A model generated the notes under the pieces. It ran no database searches, was not told the DNA's origin, and saw nothing but the letters and a program-made list of their open reading frames with translations. From the NCBI GenBank assembly GCA_965263215.1, contig OZ253663.1, positions 682,001 through 746,000 on the forward strand: a stretch of 64,000 nucleotides of DNA, read 5' to 3'. Every line of letters starts with the position of its first letter. Within the stretch, counting starts at the first letter, position 1. Below are positions 1 through 7,870 of this stretch, in pieces. This DNA is from UBA1672 sp965263215 (GTDB taxonomy: Bacteria; Pseudomonadota; Alphaproteobacteria; Micavibrionales; Micavibrionaceae). The position numbers and the translations under genes were made by a program.

Positions 1-2
1 AC

Positions 3-1277
3 GGGTCTGTTGATGCTTTGGCAGCGCATCTTGAGCAAAATATGAGCGAATTGACGGGTGATCGGACGATTTCCCCAGAGATGCAGGCTGAGCTTCTTGA
101 AGCTGTTCGGAATTCTGAAGGGGATTCTGCGCGTTTCGCAGCCACAGTTATGAATGATGTTATGCCTGCCCTAACTCCAACTCCAACGAACCCAGGTGCG
201 GATCCGGCAGCAGAAGTTGTTGAGAATGAAAGGCGTGCGACTGATTTGCAAAACCTTCTCGGTCCAGGTGGCTTAAACTTTGATTTGGGCGGTAATGAGG
301 GGTTGTTGAATATTGTCGGCATGTTTATCGCTATTTTTACGGGGCAGGATCCTGAGACAGTTATTGCGGAGTTAAGGCAGCAAAATCAACCTGAAGGAAT
401 AGGCGAAACGCCAACCACAGACCCTTCCGCAAACGGAGGTCTTGCCGCACGCGAGGAAACGCCTAGTACGCCTACGACGCCTGTAACACCGGTTGTTGCG
501 GGTGGTGGACAAGGTAATACGAGTGATCCGAGCATTGAGGAGCCCGTCACAAAAGATGATGTCGAAGAACGCGCGATGCAGATAGCTCATGAATCATTGA
601 CCTCGAATGCGGCATTTGCGGCAGTGCAAAGTCAGCTCGATAATATCAATGCTGATTTAGATGCAAAAGAAGCATCTGGTGAGTTAACAGGTGAAGAGAG
701 GAGCGCTGCATGGCATCAACAAACCGAAGGTTTGTTAGAGCAAATGGGTGCTATGGCTACACAAGTTAAAAATGATGCGCGCGAATTTGCTGCGAATGAA
801 ATGGGTGTCGATTTTGCGTCGATGTACCCTGAATTGGCGTCTCCAGCCGATGGTGAGCCTGAGGTTACTGTTGCAGATAACACACCACAAAATGATACTG
901 CCGTTGTAGGCACCCCCGATGAAACGACCAATGTTGTGCCGGATGAGGTGGATGTCGCAGATGTTACCGTTGAGGAGCCCACAGAAGAAGTCGTTGAGGT
1001 GGTAAGTGTTGACGAAGATAAGGGTTACGTAGAAAGTCCAACGGGCGGGCCGGTTACTTATGCCGTAGATATACCTGTTAATGGTGAGCCTGTGAGAAGC
1101 GCTGAAGGGGACCTTTATCAGTTTGCTGATGGCGGAAATCTCAGTTCTGGATTTGACGGTTCAGTTAATCCGACGCAAGTTGCCATGGTTGATCCATTTG
1201 CGGACGCGATGGCGGCGCTTGAAAAGATAGGTTACGATTCACCAAGTAATAACAGCTTAAACACAATGACGGCCTAA
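3..1277 (+). CDS. Hypothetical acidic protein, 5' end outside window
   Basis: The reading frame is already open at the first bases of the window, so the start codon probably lies upstream; an internal TTG at 18 is the first nominal start inside the window. At least 419 residues are visible. The protein is strongly acidic. It has one glycine-rich, hydrophobic stretch about 85-110 residues in, then a Pro/Thr-rich linker and a likely helical middle part, and ends in a low-complexity Val/Glu/Asp-rich tail. I see no recognisable catalytic motif and no family assignment. The composition suggests a modular, perhaps exported or structural protein. It is convergent with the acetyltransferase gene that follows. 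Confidence 0.75.
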   Translation, partial: GSVDALAAHLEQNMSELTGDRTISPEMQAELLEAVRNSEGDSARFAATVMNDVMPALTPTPTNPGADPAAEVVENERRATDLQNLLGPGGLNFDLGGNEGLLNIVGMFIAIFTGQDPETVIAELRQQNQPEGIGETPTTDPSANGGLAAREETPSTPTTPVTPVVAGGGQGNTSDPSIEEPVTKDDVEERAMQIAHESLTSNAAFAAVQSQLDNINADLDAKEASGELTGEERSAAWHQQTEGLLEQMGAMATQVKNDAREFAANEMGVDFASMYPELASPADGEPEVTVADNTPQNDTAVVGTPDETTNVVPDEVDVADVTVEEPTEEVVEVVSVDEDKGYVESPTGGPVTYAVDIPVNGEPVRSAEGDLYQFADGGNLSSGFDGSVNPTQVAMVDPFADAMAALEKIGYDSPSNNSLNTMTA

Positions 1278-1288
1278 GTTTTTAGCGT

Positions 1289-1732
1289 TCAAGATATTGG
1301 TAGAACATAAAGGGTGAAGTCTAGCTTCACGCCGAAATTTTCGTACATTGCCTTGGCTTCCGTATTTCCGAATTGCGTTAACCAGTACATGCGCGTCCAC
1401 TGTTCACGTTTCCCGATTTCTGTGACTTCATTCACCAGACGTTTACCAATGCCTTTGCGTCTGTGATCGGGGCTGACAAAGACATCTTGCATATAGCATA
1501 CGGGTTGAATGCTGCCTGTTGTAGAGTGCAAAATATAATGCACGATTCCCATCATTTCATCATTCATTATGGCGGCTAAACCGTTCACTTGCGTGTTTTT
1601 CGCGTCACAAAGGCGGCTCCATGTTTCAGCGGTAACGGCCTCGTTACGATGCCCAAGGTTGTTGCCATCCCATAGCGGCAGCCATTTAGGGAAATCATCA
1701 AATTGAAGGGGACGGATTTCTAAGCGGTTCAT
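1289..1732 (-). CDS. GNAT family N-acetyltransferase
   Basis: A 147-residue protein with the GNAT fold signature. The acetyl-CoA binding motif A is at residues 91-96 (RRKGIG), preceded by the beta-4 strand containing VFVSPDH and followed by an amphipathic helix. The C-terminal part has the NTEAKAMYENFG motif typical of motif B. It should transfer an acyl group from acetyl-CoA to a small amine; the substrate cannot be read from sequence. It is downstream of pheS and a small membrane protein on the same strand, with only 43 bp to the latter, so co-transcription is possible. Length is normal for a single-domain GNAT. Confidence 0.9.
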   Translation of the reverse strand: MNRLEIRPLQFDDFPKWLPLWDGNNLGHRNEAVTAETWSRLCDAKNTQVNGLAAIMNDEMMGIVHYILHSTTGSIQPVCYMQDVFVSPDHRRKGIGKRLVNEVTEIGKREQWTRMYWLTQFGNTEAKAMYENFGVKLDFTLYVLPIS

Positions 1733-1775
1733 TATTAAAACTTTGTTGTTTTTCTATGTGCGTGATCATATTGCT

Positions 1776-2189
1776 CTATGTTGTTATGAACGTAAAGAAA
1801 TAAGCAGGGATCCCTATTATGAGTATCAAAACGTACCAACTGACAAAGGCAACCCCTAAAATTTTTTCATTAGGTTGAAAGATATATGTATCTGATTTCA
1901 ATATATCTTCTCTCTTTAGTTGGTGGCTATCAGCAATACAGGCGGGAATACTGATATAAATTATTAGAAAGACGTATCCGATGTATTCAGGGATTTGATA
2001 TTCATCAGGTGAAAAATATACAATAACCACCAATATCACTGTCAAAATCAGTCCGAATAAAATGGTTTTGTTCGCTGCGCTTTTGTTTCCTAAAATCCTG
2101 AAATTTTTTTGCAAAAGATATATTGCAGCCACAGGTCCCCCGAATAAAGTTGCAAAAGCAATTTGCAGCGGGGTGTATATTTTTTTCAT
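1776..2189 (-). CDS. Small multi-pass membrane protein, unknown function
   Basis: A 137-residue, very hydrophobic protein with about four predicted membrane segments: residues ~8-25, ~43-60, ~68-85 and ~113-135. A short hydrophilic loop lies between the third and fourth. No conserved catalytic residues are apparent and I do not recognise the family. It starts six bases after the pheS stop, so it is probably expressed from the pheS transcript, occupying the place where pheT usually sits. Confidence 0.6.
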   Translation of the reverse strand: MKKIYTPLQIAFATLFGGPVAAIYLLQKNFRILGNKSAANKTILFGLILTVILVVIVYFSPDEYQIPEYIGYVFLIIYISIPACIADSHQLKREDILKSDTYIFQPNEKILGVAFVSWYVLILIIGIPAYFFTFITT

Positions 2190-2194
2190 CCGTT

Positions 2195-3301
2195 CTATTT
2201 CTTAACGCCGGTAGCATTATTCGGGCGGTCAAGCGGGTCAAAGCCGTAATGTTCCAGCCATCTGACATCACTTTCATAGAATGTACGCAGGTCAGGAATA
2301 CCGTATTTCAGCATCGCCATGCGTTCAATTCCCATACCAAAGGCGAAGCCTTGATACTCTTCGGGGTCTAGGCCGCAATTTTTCAGCACATTCGGGTGCA
2401 CCATGCCGCAGCCGAGAATCTCCATCCAGCTATCCACCGAGCCATCTTTATTCGCGCCGAGCTTAAGCCCGCCATCCTTGCGGGAGCAGGCGATATCCAT
2501 TTCTGCGCCCGGTTCAACGAATGGAAAGAAAGAAGGACGGAATTGAACGCGCAGATCATCAAGTTCGAAAAAGGCGCGGACGAAGTCCTGCAAGCAGCCT
2601 TTTAGGTGACCCATATGGGTGGATTTATCGATCATCAGCCCTTCCATTTGATGGAACATCGGGGTGTGCGTCATGTCATAATCTGATCGGTATGTACGGC
2701 CAAAACAGATGATTTTGTGTGGTGGCTCGTTATTTTTCATGTGGCGGATCTGTACGCTGGATGTATGCGTACGCAGGAGCTTTTTAATATGCTCGCCTTG
2801 CTCTTCTTCATCATCAGGCAGGAAGAATGTATCCTGCATTTCACGCGCAGGGTGACCGGGCGGGAAGTTCAGTGCGGTGAAGTTATAGTAGTCATCCTCA
2901 ATATCCGGCCCTTCGGCAACGGAAAAGCCCATATCTGCGAAAATCGCCGTGAGTTCCTCAATTGTTTGAGAGATAGGGTGGATATGTCCTTTTTCCTGTG
3001 GGCGAGCGGAGAGCGTGATGTCGATGGTCTCAGTGGCAAGACGTGCATCAAGTTCTTGTTTCTTAAGCGCTGTCTCTTGGGATTTTATAAGATCGGCAAT
3101 CTCATCTTTCAGGGCGTTAAGCTCTTGCCCCTTGGTTTTGCGCTCTTCGGCATCCATTTTCCCTAGGGTTTTCATGAGGGCCGTGATGCGCCCCTTTTTA
3201 CCCAAAACAGTGACGCGCACATCATCAAGAGCCTTTAAGTCATTGGCCGCCTGAATCTCGCTCGAAATTTCTTCTTTTAAATCAATAATATCATTCATCA
3301 T
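2195..3301 (-). CDS. pheS: Phenylalanine--tRNA ligase alpha subunit
   Basis: A 368-residue class II aminoacyl-tRNA synthetase subunit that charges tRNA-Phe in a complex with PheT. The N-terminal ~90 residues form the usual coiled-coil tRNA-binding arm. Class II motif 2 is visible (GRTYRSDYDMTHTPMFHQ) and motif 3 near the C-terminus (FGMGIERMAMLKYG). Length is normal for the bacterial family. Two adjacent ATGs (3301 and 3298) could serve as start. In many bacteria pheT follows directly; here the next genes are a small membrane protein and a GNAT, so pheT must be elsewhere. The gene is in the same orientation as rplT and rpmI but is separated from them by a HAD phosphatase and an opposing small gene. 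Confidence 0.97.
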   Translation of the reverse strand: MMNDIIDLKEEISSEIQAANDLKALDDVRVTVLGKKGRITALMKTLGKMDAEERKTKGQELNALKDEIADLIKSQETALKKQELDARLATETIDITLSARPQEKGHIHPISQTIEELTAIFADMGFSVAEGPDIEDDYYNFTALNFPPGHPAREMQDTFFLPDDEEEQGEHIKKLLRTHTSSVQIRHMKNNEPPHKIICFGRTYRSDYDMTHTPMFHQMEGLMIDKSTHMGHLKGCLQDFVRAFFELDDLRVQFRPSFFPFVEPGAEMDIACSRKDGGLKLGANKDGSVDSWMEILGCGMVHPNVLKNCGLDPEEYQGFAFGMGIERMAMLKYGIPDLRTFYESDVRWLEHYGFDPLDRPNNATGVKK

Positions 3302-3407
3302 AGAAGGGATTTAACACGAGATGGCGTAGAAAATAAAGTGAATTTTATGTTCTTAATTTAGATTAGGACGTGATATTTTCTTTGTAGAAAATTGAAGAGT
3401 AAAAGAC

Positions 3408-3860
3408 ATGGCAGATCAAGATCGCTCAAAGAGTAAAGGCAAGGAATTTGATTCTCAAACTTTGAATGCGGCTAATCTGACTGGTAGAGATGCAAGTTTT
3501 AAGAAAAAATTTGATATGTTGGTCGCGCATATAGAAAAATGCGCAGAAGACTTTTACAAAATGGGTTTGAGCGAAGAAAATTCTTTGGAAATAGCGAGAG
3601 GTGCTATTGTGGGACAATACGCGCAGATCGTTCAAAAAGAGCATGAAAACAAACAGGAATCTTTGAGAAAACAATATGCCTTTGTCGAGGCTGAGGCGTT
3701 ATTGAAAGGTGTGACGTTGGAAATGGTTTTTCAGGAAGATGAAGAGGGGCAGCGTGCAAGAAAGATAGTTGATGATTTGGGAGCAGATATGATTCATCGT
3801 GAAATCAAGTCGTATAGACGTGAAAAAAGAAGGTGCGCTGAACAGGAAGAAAAAGAGTAG
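3408..3860 (+). CDS. Hypothetical charged helical protein
   Basis: A 150-residue, highly charged, lysine- and glutamate-rich protein with no signal peptide or membrane segment. Residues ~35-130 look almost wholly helical, and the C-terminus is a run of basic then acidic residues. It starts with ATG preceded by an AAGAGTAAAAGA purine stretch. It is transcribed divergently from pheS (106 bp apart) and convergently with the HAD gene. No family recognised. Codon use resembles the surrounding backbone, so it is probably a real lineage-specific gene. Confidence 0.65.
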   Translation: MADQDRSKSKGKEFDSQTLNAANLTGRDASFKKKFDMLVAHIEKCAEDFYKMGLSEENSLEIARGAIVGQYAQIVQKEHENKQESLRKQYAFVEAEALLKGVTLEMVFQEDEEGQRARKIVDDLGADMIHREIKSYRREKRRCAEQEEKE

Positions 3861-3880
3861 AAAAGGTTGTTATTTTCGCT

Positions 3881-4561
3881 TTATAGTGCCCACTTTTCTT
3901 TCAAAATCTTAATCGTTTCAGGCAGAGCGCCGATGATGTGATCAGGTTTTGCCGAGCGCAGACGTTTTTCATTGATGCATCCGCCCGTAATTCCGATAGA
4001 GGTAATGCCCATATGGCGGCCTATATCGGGTTCTTCTTTACTATCCCCAATAATAAACGCATTGGCAGGTTGGTAGCCGCGCTTGATCATGAAATCCGAT
4101 ATCCGTTCCAGCTTATTTGTCGCACTTAAAATGCTTGTGCCGTTACAGGTGTTTGCGGAGACATGAGAGAAGTAATGCCGAATTTTTAAACGCTCCAGTT
4201 GTTCCTCGATGCGCTCCACCACATAATTGCTCAGGATAATGCAATCTACGTTCTGCTCATTCAGCCATTCCAGAAGTTCCCTTGCGCCGCGCCGTGTGCG
4301 TGCCTTGGTGGCTAATTCATTATAGGCAGTTTGAAAAATCTCGTTGGCTTCGTCTTTGGTGCGTAAAACTTCGTCTATATCGCATCCGTTGCGCTTATAA
4401 TAATGGATGATCGGGAAATCAAAGGTTTCAAGCTGCCGCGCGTAAGTGATTGGTTTAACACCATAAAATTTTAAACATTCATTGGATGCCACCCATGCCA
4501 TGCGCGTATCGGCAAGCAATGTCCCATTCCAATCAAATATGGCGAGTTTGTTTGTGGTCAT
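3881..4561 (-). CDS. HAD superfamily hydrolase
   Basis: A 226-residue haloacid dehalogenase-like phosphatase. Motif I is FDWNGTL with the nucleophilic Asp at residue 10; the usual +2 Asp is Asn, a variant common in phosphoglycolate phosphatase-like proteins of alphaproteobacteria. Motif II is the IILSNY strand and motif IV is the IIGDSKEEPDIG loop, so the catalytic core is complete. The helical cap lies between motifs I and II. The substrate is probably a small phosphorylated metabolite but cannot be specified. The gene follows rplT and a strong terminator, so it probably has its own promoter. Confidence 0.88.
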   Translation of the reverse strand: MTTNKLAIFDWNGTLLADTRMAWVASNECLKFYGVKPITYARQLETFDFPIIHYYKRNGCDIDEVLRTKDEANEIFQTAYNELATKARTRRGARELLEWLNEQNVDCIILSNYVVERIEEQLERLKIRHYFSHVSANTCNGTSILSATNKLERISDFMIKRGYQPANAFIIGDSKEEPDIGRHMGITSIGITGGCINEKRLRSAKPDHIIGALPETIKILKEKWAL

Positions 4562-4574
4562 AAATTCTACCCAA

Positions 4575-4610
4575 TAAAAAACAGCCTCTCTTATATCATA
4601 GAAAGGCTGT
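4575..4610 (-). terminator. Rho-independent terminator of rpmI-rplT
   Basis: Read on the minus strand, ACAGCC (4610-4605) pairs with GGCTGT (4586-4581), with extra pairing inward, and is followed by a run of six T and TATTGG. It lies 24 bp beyond the rplT stop codon. Confidence 0.88.
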
Positions 4611-4633
4611 CTTCAATATTCTTTAAAGTGCGA

Positions 4634-5011
4634 TTAGGCTGCTTTTTTCTCAGCTTTCGCAAGTGCATCAGCGGCAGTCTTAGCGATTGCTGCGAATTGC
4701 TCCGGCTCGCGGATGGCGATGTCAGACAGAACCTTACGGTCTAGCTCGATACCGCTCAGCTTGAGGCCGTGCATGAATGTTCCGTATTTCAAACCATTCA
4801 GGCGAGCTGCGGCGTTGATACGCTGAATCCACAATTTGCGGAATTCACGTTTCTTGGCGCGGCGGTCACGATATGCGTATTGACCCGCCTTTTCAACAGC
4901 CTGAACAGCAGTACGGAAACAATTCTTACGACGTCCGTAATACCCTTTGGCTTGTTTGATAACTTTTCTGTGTCTTGCGTGGGCGCGTGGGCCACCTTTA
5001 ACTCTTGCCAT
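4634..5011 (-). CDS. rplT: 50S ribosomal protein L20
   Basis: A 125-residue basic protein with the classic L20 N-terminus (MARVKGG, then a long basic helix rich in Arg/Lys) and the globular C-terminal part with the NGLKYGTFMHGLK region. It binds 23S rRNA early in 50S assembly. An alanine/lysine-rich tail extends slightly past the usual end. It starts three bases after the rpmI stop, so the two are translated from one mRNA. In many bacteria L20 represses this operon by binding its leader; whether that happens here cannot be told. Confidence 0.98.
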   Translation of the reverse strand: MARVKGGPRAHARHRKVIKQAKGYYGRRKNCFRTAVQAVEKAGQYAYRDRRAKKREFRKLWIQRINAAARLNGLKYGTFMHGLKLSGIELDRKVLSDIAIREPEQFAAIAKTAADALAKAEKKAA

Positions 5012-5014
5012 GAC

Positions 5015-5260
5015 TTACTTCTCCTCTTTGTTGTAAGGATTGCTCTTGCCCTTACCTTTACGGCTATAAGGGAGGAAGTTACGAAGAACAATGCGCTCAT
5101 CGGGTTCTGCAATAACAGAAAGACCGCGTGCTTTACGCTTCATTGATTTTGGCTTGTTCATCATCATGTGGCTTGTGAAGGCTTTCTTGGACTTCACGCG
5201 GCCCTTTGCGGTGACTTTAAACCGCTTTTTCGCACTAGAGTGCGTTTTCATCTTCGACAT
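5015..5260 (-). CDS. rpmI: 50S ribosomal protein L35
   Basis: An 81-residue L35. I chose the internal ATG at 5260 (protein beginning MSKMKTHSSAKKRF) because it matches the family N-terminus and has an AAGGA ribosome site seven bases upstream; a start at 5281 would add seven non-family residues. The conserved core ends at about residue 67 (LPYSRKG); a polar tail of about 14 residues makes the protein longer than the usual 64-67 aa. infC, often upstream of rpmI, is absent here. A good promoter lies about 100 bp upstream. Confidence 0.97.
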   Translation of the reverse strand: MSKMKTHSSAKKRFKVTAKGRVKSKKAFTSHMMMNKPKSMKRKARGLSVIAEPDERIVLRNFLPYSRKGKGKSNPYNKEEK

Positions 5261-5359
5261 TTCATTTTCCTTATCTATCAAGGGTTTATTTTCTCATGGC
5301 CGAGGCAGTCGAGTCGTTCGCCAGACCATGTCTATTTGCACTAATATGCAAGTGGAAGG

Positions 5360-5389
5360 TTTATACACAAGATACGGATAATAAGTCAA
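5360..5389 (-). promoter_or_regulatory. Promoter for rpmI-rplT
   Basis: On the minus strand TTGACT (5389-5384) is followed after 18 bases by TATAAA (5365-5360), a near-consensus housekeeping sigma factor promoter. It leaves a leader of roughly 95 nt before the rpmI start. Confidence 0.7.
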
Positions 5390-5417
5390 GAGAAGTCTTT
5401 GTTGTAAGCGTTATGTT

Positions 5418-6206
5418 TTAAGACTCTTTATTTTGGTCATGGTTCCAGTATTTCTCTACGAATTCCGTAACATGATGAATTGAGGTTTTACGGTGCGTAT
5501 CATCGGGCAGGCCATGTTCGCCGCCATCGAAAGATGTAATCACCAAACGCGGCACGATCAGATCGTCTCTTGCGATGTCTAAATGACTTATGGGGATAAT
5601 TTTATCTTCTATACCATGGAGTATAAGCGTTGGTGTGTGTGCCTTATGATAAAATGGAATGAGATCTGTATTTTGCAGTTCATTCATAAACTCTGCGCCA
5701 ATAATAATGCCATCAAGGTCGCTGTATCCTTTTTGATCCATTTCCTCTTGATTGGCAAAGCCTTGAAATTGATCATGCCAAGCGGTTTGGAAATTGAATG
5801 CAGGCCAGCATAAAATTGAGAATGTTGCATTTTCAGGTAAGTTCAAAAATGTGATGGGCGCGCCGAGGCCTTCTGCGATGAAGGCAACTCTTTTATACTC
5901 ATTTTCCTCAACCCATGAAAAAACACTTTCCATATCCGCGTTTGCACTGGCGAGGGTAAATTGATCCTCATCGGGGTTTGTTGTTTGAGAGCCTGTGAAT
6001 TCGAATTCCAGACTGCTAAGGCCCAAATTTTTCATTACTTCAATCAACAAGGTTGTGAAGGGTAGACCTTCAGCTTTATGTTTTGGAAAACCATTGACCA
6101 CAATCACAAGGGGGGCTTCGGCCTTACTTTCCCCCGTAGGCGGTTGCGTTAAGTCAGCATGAATGGTTTTGCCATCTTTTCGTTCTATTTGAATTTTTTT
6201 ACCCAT
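5418..6206 (-). CDS. Alpha/beta-hydrolase-fold protein lacking the nucleophile
   Basis: A 262-residue protein laid out like a serine hydrolase. It has an oxyanion strand with VVNGFP at residues ~37-42, a nucleophile elbow at ~111-116, a late Asp in LHGIEDKI and a His in GGEHGLPD. The elbow reads AEGLGA, so the position normally held by Ser (GxSxG) is Gly113. The Asp and His of the triad position are kept. It may be a non-catalytic or unusual relative of the dienelactone hydrolase/prolyl oligopeptidase-like group. There are two start candidates (GTG 6212 and ATG 6206) without a clear ribosome site; I used ATG. It lies upstream of and codirectional with rpmI but has no terminator in between. 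Confidence 0.75.
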   Translation of the reverse strand: MGKKIQIERKDGKTIHADLTQPPTGESKAEAPLVIVVNGFPKHKAEGLPFTTLLIEVMKNLGLSSLEFEFTGSQTTNPDEDQFTLASANADMESVFSWVEENEYKRVAFIAEGLGAPITFLNLPENATFSILCWPAFNFQTAWHDQFQGFANQEEMDQKGYSDLDGIIIGAEFMNELQNTDLIPFYHKAHTPTLILHGIEDKIIPISHLDIARDDLIVPRLVITSFDGGEHGLPDDTHRKTSIHHVTEFVEKYWNHDQNKES

Positions 6207-6355
6207 AAGCACATACGAATTAGTCTAAAGTCACGTTCCATGTGAGGTGCGCATATATTTTTTATTTGAATTCATAAAAAGGAATAGCATAAAGCCCCAC
6301 ACCCCTTTATTGTGAATGAATACCTCGTTAATAACAACTTTAAATTACGCGCTTA

Positions 6356-7231
6356 ATGCTAATCAGGGTTATTGCAGTTTTTGCACTGAGTTTTTTAATT
6401 TTTCCGGCTCATGCGCTTGAAGACGTGCCGCCTGCTGTCCCGCCGCCAACTGTTCAGGCCGAGGCTCTTCCTTTACCGCCGCCGAAACAGGTTAAGAAAG
6501 CGCCTGTTGTTAAGAAGGTTATTCAAAAAACAGAAAAGCCGAAGTTAGCGCCAAAATCCGTGGTGTTCACGCCGCCGATCAAACCTGTCGTCATGTCAAA
6601 GGGTAAGGGGTTTTATGTGTTGGAATTATTTTCCTCGCAGGCATGTACCTTCTGCCCGAAAGCCGATGCGATGATGGAGGCCTACGCCAGTCAGCCGCAC
6701 ATGATTGCACTATCTTGTCATATTGATTATTTTGACGTGAAAGCGGGCTCTCTCTCCTTGCCTGTTTGTTCTGCGCGGCAAGGTGCGTATGAATTATCGC
6801 TAGGGGGTGGACCGAAATATACCCCGCAAATGGTGGTGAACGGGCGCGTTGATGCGATTGGATATTTACCCAAAAAAATAGCCGAGGCGTTTGCGGTGGT
6901 GCGTAAATCACCGATCAACGCTCTGCCGATAGAACGCATATCTGGTGGTTTATATCGGGCAGATTTACCTGCGCTCGCGGCGGATCAGTACAATGTGTGG
7001 TTGTTTGTATATCAGAAGCCCAAAACGGTTGCCGTTAAAGATGGTGGGAATAAGGGGAAAAGCCTGACCTATTACAATGTTGTGTCCAAGGCCGGATTTT
7101 TAGGGAAATGGGACGGCGGGGCAAGGGCGCTTAAATTTGATGCAAAACTGAATAAAGAATCCAAAGGCTTCGCCCTTCTCGTGCAACGGGCGAGTGATAA
7201 TAACGTCGTACTCGCGGCGAAGGTGGAGTGA
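6356..7231 (+). CDS. DUF1223 family secreted thioredoxin-like protein
   Basis: A 291-residue protein with an N-terminal signal peptide (hydrophobic core residues 5-19, AHA cleavage motif) and a Pro/Lys-rich linker to about residue 80. A DUF1223 domain follows, recognisable from LELFSSQACTFCPKAD, containing a CxxC pair, and later YTPQMVVNGR. DUF1223 proteins have a thioredoxin-like fold and are periplasmic; their substrate is unknown. The proline-rich linker is an addition relative to the minimal family length of about 210-250 aa. The downstream OB-fold gene starts one base after the stop, so they are translated as a pair. Confidence 0.88.
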   Translation: MLIRVIAVFALSFLIFPAHALEDVPPAVPPPTVQAEALPLPPPKQVKKAPVVKKVIQKTEKPKLAPKSVVFTPPIKPVVMSKGKGFYVLELFSSQACTFCPKADAMMEAYASQPHMIALSCHIDYFDVKAGSLSLPVCSARQGAYELSLGGGPKYTPQMVVNGRVDAIGYLPKKIAEAFAVVRKSPINALPIERISGGLYRADLPALAADQYNVWLFVYQKPKTVAVKDGGNKGKSLTYYNVVSKAGFLGKWDGGARALKFDAKLNKESKGFALLVQRASDNNVVLAAKVE

Positions 7232-7232
7232 C

Positions 7233-7592
7233 GTGAGTAGAGATAATAAAGAAAACGGTTTTGGCAATATGGTCTCGGGTGCATACCATCATTTTGAAAC
7301 CATACTTAATCAACCGTTTGAGTTTTTAGGAAATTTATTTGTTGCATGGCCAATTCACGCAATCCAAAAACATGTATATGGAGTGGACAAAGTTGTGACA
7401 GGCAACGAAGCTATGTTGTATGAAACGGCGATTGTCGAAAAAGTTGATGATAGTGGTTACTTCCCAGAGTACATGGTGATGTATGAAGGAGAGCGTTGGA
7501 AATTAGATTGCGATGAAGAATTGGTTGTGGGAGATGAGGTTCAAATTACTTATGGTGATGGCTTAACTTTGATTGGAAGAAAAATCGAATAG
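7233..7592 (+). CDS. Small protein with NfeD-like OB-fold domain
   Basis: A 119-residue protein. I placed the start at GTG 7233 because AAGGTGGAG sits just upstream (overlapping the preceding stop) and because the longer frame would run into the previous gene. The C-terminal ~60 residues have the pattern of the NfeD C-terminal OB fold: a GERWKLDCDE strand, the VGDEVQIT turn and a GLTLIGRKI end. The N-terminal half has a weakly hydrophobic segment but not the four TM helices of a full NfeD, and no stomatin partner is adjacent. It is probably membrane-linked; function unknown. Confidence 0.68.
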   Translation: MSRDNKENGFGNMVSGAYHHFETILNQPFEFLGNLFVAWPIHAIQKHVYGVDKVVTGNEAMLYETAIVEKVDDSGYFPEYMVMYEGERWKLDCDEELVVGDEVQITYGDGLTLIGRKIE

Positions 7593-7600
7593 GATATTAA

Positions 7601-7745
7601 ACACACACACAGCGAGACTGCCTTGGCGAACCAAGGACAGCCTCAACTTTCCGTGTGTGGGGAACTGTAAAATTCTTTATTGTGCCGAATATGTGGAATT
7701 CGGTCATAAAAAAGCCGGAGTTTTTGTTCGTGTGTGTGGGGAACG
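7601..7745. repeat. Structured intergenic DNA with duplicated GTGTGTGGGGAAC motif
   Basis: Between the OB-fold gene and polA, CGTGTGTGGGGAAC at 7652-7665 recurs as CGTGTGTGTGGGGAAC at 7729-7744. An ACACACACACA run lies at 7601-7611. A tight hairpin (CCTTGG, CGAA loop, CCAAGG, extended by CTG/CAG) lies at 7619-7640. On the minus strand this hairpin has a UUCG loop. The second copy lies in the loop of the polA terminator. Function unknown. Confidence 0.55.
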
Positions 7746-7758
7746 AGACATCCGGCTT
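7712..7758 (-). terminator. Probable terminator of polA
   Basis: On the minus strand AAGCCGGA (7758-7751) pairs with TCCGGCTT (7719-7712), followed by a T-run. The loop is unusually long (31 nt) and contains one copy of the repeated GTGTGTGGGGAAC motif. It lies about 110 bp beyond the polA stop. Confidence 0.6.
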
Positions 7759-7870
7759 ATGTAATTGTTATACATAATACAGATTAAATGCGTCAACAAA
7801 AAATGCATATTTTTGTTATAAAAGTGCATTTTTTAATACTAAAGGATAGGTTTTTGTGGCTACGAGGGCT

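Noticed and set aside
7652..7744. GTGTGTGGGGAAC pair as a CRISPR remnant
   Set aside because: Only two copies, the unit length differs, the spacing is 77 bp and no cas gene is present.
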